Shown in pieces: positions 45,301-54,300 of a stretch of 64,000 nucleotides of DNA (the first letter of the stretch is position 1; each line of letters begins with the position of its first letter). The notes under the pieces were generated by a model, which saw only the letters and a list, made by a program, of their open reading frames with translations, was not told the DNA's origin and made no database searches. This stretch comes from Norana najaformis (lineage: Eukaryota; Annelida; Clitellata; Crassiclitellata; Hormogastridae), in assembly GCA_964023275.1 (NCBI GenBank), contig OZ029927.1, positions 8,263,062-8,327,061 of the forward strand. Direction: 5' to 3'. The translations under genes and the position numbers were made by a program.

Positions 45301-48300
45301 ATGATTGTCAGGATCACAAGTATAATGGCCCCTCGGAAACTGCATTCAACACAGAATGTTCAGTTTCTTCTTGAACTATCTCATGTATGCACTTACAACT
45401 GTACCCAGCTAGTTGTAAGTATTGTCACCAATGAGATGAAGGGCCAATCAATATGGTAGTCCTTCCCAATCCAATGAAGCTTTGAACAATGAATATAAAT
45501 AGAGAAACCAAGTCAAACTATATATCGGTAGATAATGAATGACAGCATATTTGTTTCCTTCATTTCTGCATTTATTTATGAAGCTAGTAAGTTATCTTTA
45601 TTATAATTATTATTATTATTATTATTACTACTATTATTTCTGTATTTATTAAGCACCACTATCTAATCAGCATTAGTCAATGCTGCCAAGCAATTGTGAG
45701 TGGAGGACTCGAGGCTCAAGTTCCCTACACAGTAAGCAGTCTTGGGTATGGAACTTGTACTCTCCATGTTACAAGCTGAGCGCTTTTTTGGGTGCCATAT
45801 GGACCTGAACAGAGTGATGACAGCTTCATCTAACAAAAACGAAGAAGTCACCTTGTCTAAAGCGTTGGTCGTTGAAGCGCCTGATTTGTAAACTGTACTA
45901 AGGTCTTCCAAAGTTTCCACGTCGTGACTTTCGAGCAGTTTCTTCGCCTGCAAGTATCTGCTTTCCAAACACTTGAGTCGACTGACTGTTTGATTCATAT
46001 GCCGCTGAGCTTCCTTCTCCGAAATCTACAACCCAGAACAATAACAAAGGCTAAGAAGTCTTAGATAAAGTAAAGTAGGGTAAGGCACAGCCAGGCAATT
46101 AAGACACTCAACGTGCACTCTTCACTTCTGAACTTTTAAGGGGATATCATCAAATTTCCATTGTATTGCATACAGTAAAATGAGGTAAATTAAACAAAGA
46201 TAACAAGAGACATCTGTTGAAAATTGCAAATTACATTCAACAATGTCGTGCAAAAGCACATAATCCACCTGAGGATTAGAATTTGCATTTCAAACTTTTT
46301 AATGATAGGCAGCAATTAAGCAAAGACACGTAAATGGGACACGTCAATAAAGATGACTCATCATCCAAGGAACAAATCAATGCTCAGAATACACGCAACA
46401 GTAACGACAACAGGCGGATCATACAGAGCAGCACTTTAAGCTAATGCAATAACGTCATTCAGTTAATGTGCGCCACACACTGACATCGGCCACACACTTA
46501 TGCAGCACCAGCTGCACACGAGACCCACGCATTTCACCAGGAAAGTTGGCCAGCTGAGTCCTGTGCAGGTCTGTCACCCTTCTCGGGTTGACCTATTGAC
46601 CTGAACATCAATCCTTGTGCATTGCATTGTTATGGGTTAGTCAATTCAATTCAATTTCCTACCACTTTGTGGTTGATTAGCCACACCTAAATTTCATATA
46701 ATAAAAATAATAATAATAATAATAATAATAGTAATAATAAAAATAATAATAATATAATAATAAAATAATAGTAAAAATAAATAATAATAATGACAATGAA
46801 GATACCTGTTAACAGCTCATAGCGTAATTTTGTGTTCCTTTGGGATTACACTTACATGGGAAAAAATAAACAACAACAACAAACAACAACAACAATAATG
46901 ATAATACAGTATCTGTTCCATATACATTCTCTCCACTCCAGATTAAGAGGGCGAGTGAATAAGACCTTAGGGTAAAAAATTACTACAGACGGACTTCTCA
47001 AATGAATGCATTCAGTGAATGCTTTGAACTGCTGACCTGCAGTTTTGCATTTTCCATCAGGAGTCTCTCTTCAACTATCGACAGTCCAGTTGCCCTGTCT
47101 TGTCTCTCCCTCTGCAGACTCTGCTCCAGTTGCCTCAGACGCTGTTCCATTGCGGCCACCTACAGGCAGAACAAAGAATCATAACTCAACAAGTACAACT
47201 ATTAACAAACTTAAACTGTGTTACCCATTCAGATTATTTTTTTAAGTTCCTGAACAAAGCTGATTAAAATCTGTCCCAGCTCAACAATGACCAAGAGAAA
47301 TCATTACTATATAATTTTAAACACCAGGGCACATGAAGAAAAAGCTCTTAACTGTGCTCCCTAAAGGCAGCATGGAGGAACAAGTTACGGTCATCGAAAA
47401 GCAGATACTGGACAGTGACTTAAATTCCCTGATGCAGTTGGTAGGTCTCCAGCATCCACCAACCCAATTTCCTGATTACTACAGGTAGTGTTTTGTGATT
47501 GTTGCTCTCTTTTTCATTATTCTACTGTAAACTTTAGCAAAAACTAAGAAGAATGGAAAATCATTAGAATAACTAAGACCAAAAAATTTAGTCCATCTAC
47601 TTCTGCACCTAACCAGATATCAAATGGAGACAAGACATCAAACATGGGGCTTCCGTGGAGTCACTAAATGGATTTCTGGAAAGCAACTAAGATTTCTGCA
47701 AAACACAGAACTAATCTAATCTAATCTGACTTCTGTAGCGCCTTCATCATAATGCTCAAGGCATCAAATGAAGGTCGCTTCAAGTTAAAATCATAGTCAA
47801 AAATCATATATCGCTGGAGAAGCCGGGTCAGAGAAACCAGAAGCCAGGCTATGGTGGGTAAGCAAGCTGAGACGGGTCTTTAGCTTAGACCTGAATGACA
47901 AGTACACATTATTACACCAAAACCCTAAGGGTTTCAAGGCACATGGCAAACAGACCAGTTTCTGAGCAACTCTGTGTTCCTCTGTTTGTTCTGGTTGCTC
48001 GTGTAGTTTAACAGAGAGTTGACTGAGTTGCTTCATCTGCTGGAGATCATCTCTCCATCTTTCCAAGTCTCTCTGTCTCTTCTTCTCACTCGACTCAAAC
48101 AACTGTCGGATCCTCGATAGCTCTTCCTGCAGTCAATTACAACTTATTTAGCATTTACAGTCAGTGAATCTGAATCTCAGACATGGATAAATGCTCTCTA
48201 GGGACCAAGATGGAATCATGCCTAGGCCAGCATACTTATTATTATTTTTTTTTCACCTGAGGTACATAAGACGTCTAAGGAATATAAAACCTAGGGGCAG

Positions 48301-51300
48301 CATTATTCAGGGGAAGCAATATTATTATTACTACTACTACTGTTATTATTTCTGCATTTATTATGCACCACTGTCTAACAACTAAGCATCAACCAATGGT
48401 GCTGAGCAATTGTGAGTGAAGGACTCACTCAAGGTCCCTATACAGTAATCATCTCAGGGGAGGAGGCTCAAACCCGTACTCTCTGCGTTACAAACCATAC
48501 ACTCAATCCAATTGGCTAGCGTGCCTCACAATGTAAATATAGGTCTGGACTTTTGAAAGTTACAAGGTGAGCACAACTCGTAATCGTAATCGTAATCGTA
48601 ATCGTAATCGTAATCTCGAGATTTCTACAGCGCTCAACGAAAGCTAAGTTGCGGGAACCAGCTTATTCACAGGCGCTCAGTCAAAACAAAATCGATAGGC
48701 AAAAGGGTCAAGATCCAGGAGTCAGGCACTCAGACAGTCGGACGGCTACGGTGGATGATGTTTGAAATTGAAGCGAGAAGAGAGATAAGAGGAAGAGGAA
48801 GAATCAGGATAAGATTTCTGGAAAAGAAGTGTTTTCAGTCTTGAGTGAAAGACCTGCGCAGAAACTGAAAGAGGTGAAATGTTGGTGAGTTCGTATGATT
48901 GACCAGACAACTGTCGCAATTCTGGGGGGAGTTTATTCCAAAGGGGTGGGGCAGCTATGGCTATCGAGCGATTTCCAAATTTTAAGGATGAGGTGACGGG
49001 AGGGCGAAGAAGTGTTAGGACAGATGAGGAGCGGGTTGAACGGAGTGGTTGGATAGTAAATAATTGACGAAGATAGGAGGGTTGGGAGGATTGAAGTGTG
49101 TTGTAGGTGAGGGATAAGACTTTGTACTCTATTCGTTCTGGTATTTTAAGCCAGTGCAGTGATTTGAGAACAGGGGTGATGTGATGGTGTTTGGGGGTTT
49201 TGGTGACAGCACGTGCGAGAGCATTCTGGATAGCTTGTAGGCGATTTATCTGGGTTGTGTCAATATTGAGGAAAAGTGAATTGCAGTAGTCAAGTTTTGC
49301 ATGGACTATGGATGTGGCAATGATAGATGCGGTTTTGAAGTCAAGCATAGGACGGATTCTGCGAAGGTCGCGGATATGCATAACTGTAGTGTTTACAATG
49401 AATTTAGAAGAAATTAGCTTTTGATGAGTTATATAAGGTACATAGTTTTAGAAAGTGACCATACGGTCTCGACCCGAACCATTTTGCAATGAATTGATTG
49501 GGTAAGATCCTCCTTCACCACCACTGAAAGGTGCAGTCATTCTAATGCTCTTTTGAACCATATAAAAACATATTGTGTTGTGTTATTTTAAAAGTATTTC
49601 ACGAAATCATGCGTCATATTCCATATTCATTTGCACCAGAAATCAGTCTCCGTTTTGGCACCAAAATGAACTTATCTGTGCTTTGTCTGAAAGGCATAAT
49701 CTTCCTACACATGTACAATTGTGCATCACAGCTGGTGACTTCTTCCTTTTTCAACTTAATGCAGAAATCATCTTTTGGGAATTATTCATTGAAAATTTGG
49801 AGTTTTGGTTCGGGGTTAGAACCGCGAGTACTGCTGGGCATATCATGAATTTGTTTTTTTTGCAGGCAAACAGGTCTCTGCAACTAACCTGGCTGGTTTC
49901 ATCAGATAAATAATGATATGCTGAGAACTGGACACAACAAGAGATGTTTGGAAGAAACGGGAGAGCGAGCAAGACAAGGCAAGACACTCGAAAGGTAAGA
50001 GATGATACATCTGAAAACAGAAGATGACAGCACAGCACAGAACAAACAGGGCAGATGACAGAACAGACGGATGGATATAGAAGAAAGAGACGAGCAGATG
50101 ATGATGATGATAGGTCTGACAACAAACCTTATAGGCTGATAGCTGAATGATGTTCTCCTTGTATGGAACGGCAGTCTTCCAGTCCGTGTCATGTGACACG
50201 TCCAGCTCCCTCTCAAGGGCAGCATTCTTCAATTTCACATAAGACATTGTCATATGAAGCTTTCTTTCATTTCACATAAATCAATGTAACATGAAGCTTT
50301 CTTTAATTTCACATAAACCAATGTAACATGAAGCACTTGAAGTGACAGATACAGGATAAGGTAAGGATGATAAGCATGATGAAACAGGTTGGTCTTAAGC
50401 CAAGATCTGAACCACAAGCAAGACTCGGCCAAGTGGACAGATTGTGAAATCCATTCCAGAAATATGGCAGTACGGAATATGCTCAATTCCTGCTTTTTGG
50501 CCCTTGAGCCAGCACTGGACGAATGCCAAGGTCCTGGACGGGGGCCAATGCTTTGCAGGACTTGCCAGCTTAACCTGCATCTAGATTTCTCTAAAAGTGA
50601 ACAACACAACATTACCTGGTCCTTAAGAAAATCGATTTCCTTCTGCAGCTGTGACAGCCGCTCTTGAAGATCTTCCCGAGCATTTTCCACTCGGCTCTGT
50701 TTCGCTGAAATGATTCTTCCAATCAGGGATTCGTGGAGTTTATGATAGAAGCTGCTTGAATCGTTTTTCATCTGGAGTTTCATTTGCTCAGTTAAGCCTA
50801 ACGAAAGAAAATCCAAGTCTTCAGAACAGAACAGGAAACACAGAAAGTTTCTGGTTACTACTTAAAATGCCAAAAAAATTCCTGATTTACTTAATTTCTC
50901 ATCAAATCAAATCAAATCAAAGGCTGGTCAATGTTTGCTTTATGTCAGATTTCAGTTGCTTTCCTTTTTATGTTAAAAATGCAGTGCTTTAGTGATGACA
51001 TGCTTTCTATATTATATAAATTTTAGATAATTTTTTAAGCCTTTTAAATAAGAGATAATTTTCATACTTTGGTAATGTTGGCATCTTTCCTTCAGTTGTT
51101 TATTTTGACGTTTCAGTGAGTTTTTGTCCAATTTCAGCTGAAGCATTTGGTTCTCTAAGTCATCCTAATGAAACATTAAAGGTCACGACAAATGAATCAG
51201 TAGAAGAATCACCAGAAGAATCACCAGAAGAATCACCAGAAGAATCACCAGATGAATCACCAGATGAATCACCAGAAGAATCAACAGATGAATCACCAGA

Positions 51301-54300
51301 TGAATCACCAGAAGAATCAACAGATGAATCAACAGATGAATCAACAGATGAATCAACAGATAAATCAACAGATGAATCAGGCAAATCACTGCCAACTCTG
51401 GAAACCCAATTCCAGGAGGAACTTCACTAACCGCTAACCCAGCCGATGGTTCGAAACCCAGGCTGGGGGTCACGGAGCACTGTACTTTGCAGACTCATAG
51501 TGACCATTTCATTTTGACAGGAGACAGAAAAGACCATCATTCAGACATTAAGCTCACTCCTTGGCCCTTTCCTGGAGATGATGTGGATCAAAAAACAACT
51601 GTCAACCACTGTTAAAATTTTATCTGTAAAAAACTATTACCATTCAACAAAACTTGATGTACAAACAGTTGAAATTACTGTAACCTTGTTGTTGAATTAG
51701 ATTACTTCTACAAGTATTTGCTTAACTAGCAAACACAATTAGCTCGAACATTTTTACATTTACAATGTGTAATCAACGGTGCAAGGCATGCTATTTGTAA
51801 TTTAAAGTAGACTCTAGTAAAATGTATTAGATTAATTTATTCCAAATATATTATTTATAAATTTCTGATTTAATCATAAATTAAGCTGTATTAATTAATT
51901 AATTCATTGCTCTAATTTGTGTATTGGGAAAAGAGCTCACAATGTTATTTTTGTTTGTTTTTAAAATTGTACAAGTATATGCTTGCTGTGGGGCACAACC
52001 CATCGGTTTCCAAGATCTGAGCAGACGTGCATAAATTAACTCACAGGATAACAGGAAATTCTTAATGACTTGCAGTTAGTCTTACACAAACTCAGTTCTT
52101 AAGTGATTGTTTGTATTTGTCCAGAGCTTGTCCATCCTGTTAATATTTTTCTCACAAGTTGAACTGGAAAAAGCAATTTGCAATATAAAAATAACAGACT
52201 TCAACATTTCTTTTCCACAGTTTGTATCTCTTGCTCAGTAAAAAATCCCAATCATCTCACATCATCTCAGTTACTCAAAGATCTAACATGTTCTTAAAGC
52301 TTTTCCATATTTAAATTCAGTGCTTTATGTGCTAAGTTGTTTATTCTTTCCTTTTTTGATAGGAAAATATTTAACCTTTTCAATTTCAAAATTTAACAAA
52401 GTTGTGAACAACACAGAAACAGGAGATTTCTATCTATCGGACAATGGTATTCGGGAGGCAAAGGCTAATTCCAGGAGACTCCAGAGGAAAATGGAACGGT
52501 TGGCAACCCTAGCTAACAAGGTCAATAAAATGCCAGAAGCCAATGTCAGAGTCAAAAAAGTGGTCAAACTTTCTTGATAAAATTATTGCAAAGTAAAAAT
52601 AAAGTGGAAACAAAGCTGTCCTTATCAAATGACAACACTGCTGAGTTTAGCTGAAAACTGCAGCTGAATAAAAGTGAACAATTCAAGCTTTTGCTGACTT
52701 TTTGCCCTGTGATAATTTAAAAATGGATTTCATGGATTGCGTGATGACAGATCACCTTTATTCAGAAGTGATTTTCTTTAGAACTCTTTTGATTTAATGA
52801 GCTTTGTTTCGAAACTTTCACTTCCACTTTAAACAACAATACGATTCAAAAAAGCCTTTAACAATCACAGTTTGAATCCAATATGTGAACTGAACGAGAG
52901 GCTGTTTATTGATAACTGGCACAGTCCACAATCCACCATCTTTGGAATTGGTTGCCTAGGAGCACCATCTACCAAATGAACTGCTTGGTTTTTCTCATTT
53001 TCGGTTAAGCACTTGAAAATCATTTCGTTTGAATGTGGTCTTGCATGATCAGGTCTGAGGAGCTTCTCTTATTATTATTATTATTATTATTACTGCATTT
53101 AATACATGCAAAATGTCAGTATATCTGAATCTGAGGCACGAAGCAACTGTGAGTGAAGGACTTGCTCAAGGTCCCTACACTGTAACCGTCTAAGGGAAAG
53201 AGGTTCGAACCCGTACTCTCCGCATTACAAGTTGAGTCCCTAACTAATTGACTACCGTTCCCCACAAGTGGCACTATACAAATTTGTGATTATGATTACA
53301 TATAGGTTGTTTGATTTTAACTGCTGTATGTACCTGGTCATTTATATAGTGCCTTTTAGAACTTCTCAGGTGTTTACCCTATAGGTAGCCAAACAGATCC
53401 TTAAAGACCCAACAGGGTCTTAATAAACCTGCTGATCAGACGACTAGTTCAAAGAGAAGCACCATAAAAATGCTGACAGGTGCAAAATGCAACACACATG
53501 CTTACAATTACCTTACTTTACACAGCACATTGGAATTCTTTCAGAATAAAAATAAAATGAATTTTATTGCTTGGGTTCAGTTCTACCAAAATGAACAAAC
53601 GATCAAACAAATGTCTGAACACAACAAAGTGTTTGCATTGTTTGGAGCAATAAAGAGATGAGAACCAACTCGTGAACAAACAAGTACTGTGTAGCACAGA
53701 GTCACAATACACAAGGTCCAGTCAGTAGATCACCAAAGGTGCACAGAGGACCAACTTGATTATCGATTGAACCCAACAAGGTCCCAAACTTACTGGTTGT
53801 GAGTGAAAAAGCTTTGGCGCCTGTTGGTCGGAGTTTCCAGCCGAAATGACAAAATTGTCTCCAGACCCAGAAGAGTTGGATGGAGAGAAGAGATCTTGCA
53901 TCGTAGGCATCCACGGCTTCTGAGATGGATCATCGCGACCTGCTGCAGTGTTGTTCAGATCCAACTCGGAAGAAAGGTGGTCCAATTGACCTCGGTCTCG
54001 TACACCTGCAGGACCCATCAGTACTTACTTACTAACATCAATGCATTCAGCTAGAAATATCCCCTCAGCTAGGGAAACATGAGACCTGGAGCAGAAAACA
54101 GTTGCTCTGGAAATACACCAGAGACTCATCATAGCACAGCTGGGGATATGGTCCCAAAATAAATTGACCTAGAGACACAAACTCAGTATAATACAACTTC
54201 GGCATAAGTCTCTGATGTGCAAGTAACTTGGGAGGTCTTCTGACGACCTGATAACGACAGCATCAAAAAGCTTGTTCTTTCAGAATTAGAACATCAATAT

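Noticed and set aside
51160..51473. Minus-strand Ser-Gly-Asp and Ile-His-Leu repeat frames
   Set aside because: A 12-bp repeat without stops keeps every frame open; no splice context on that strand.
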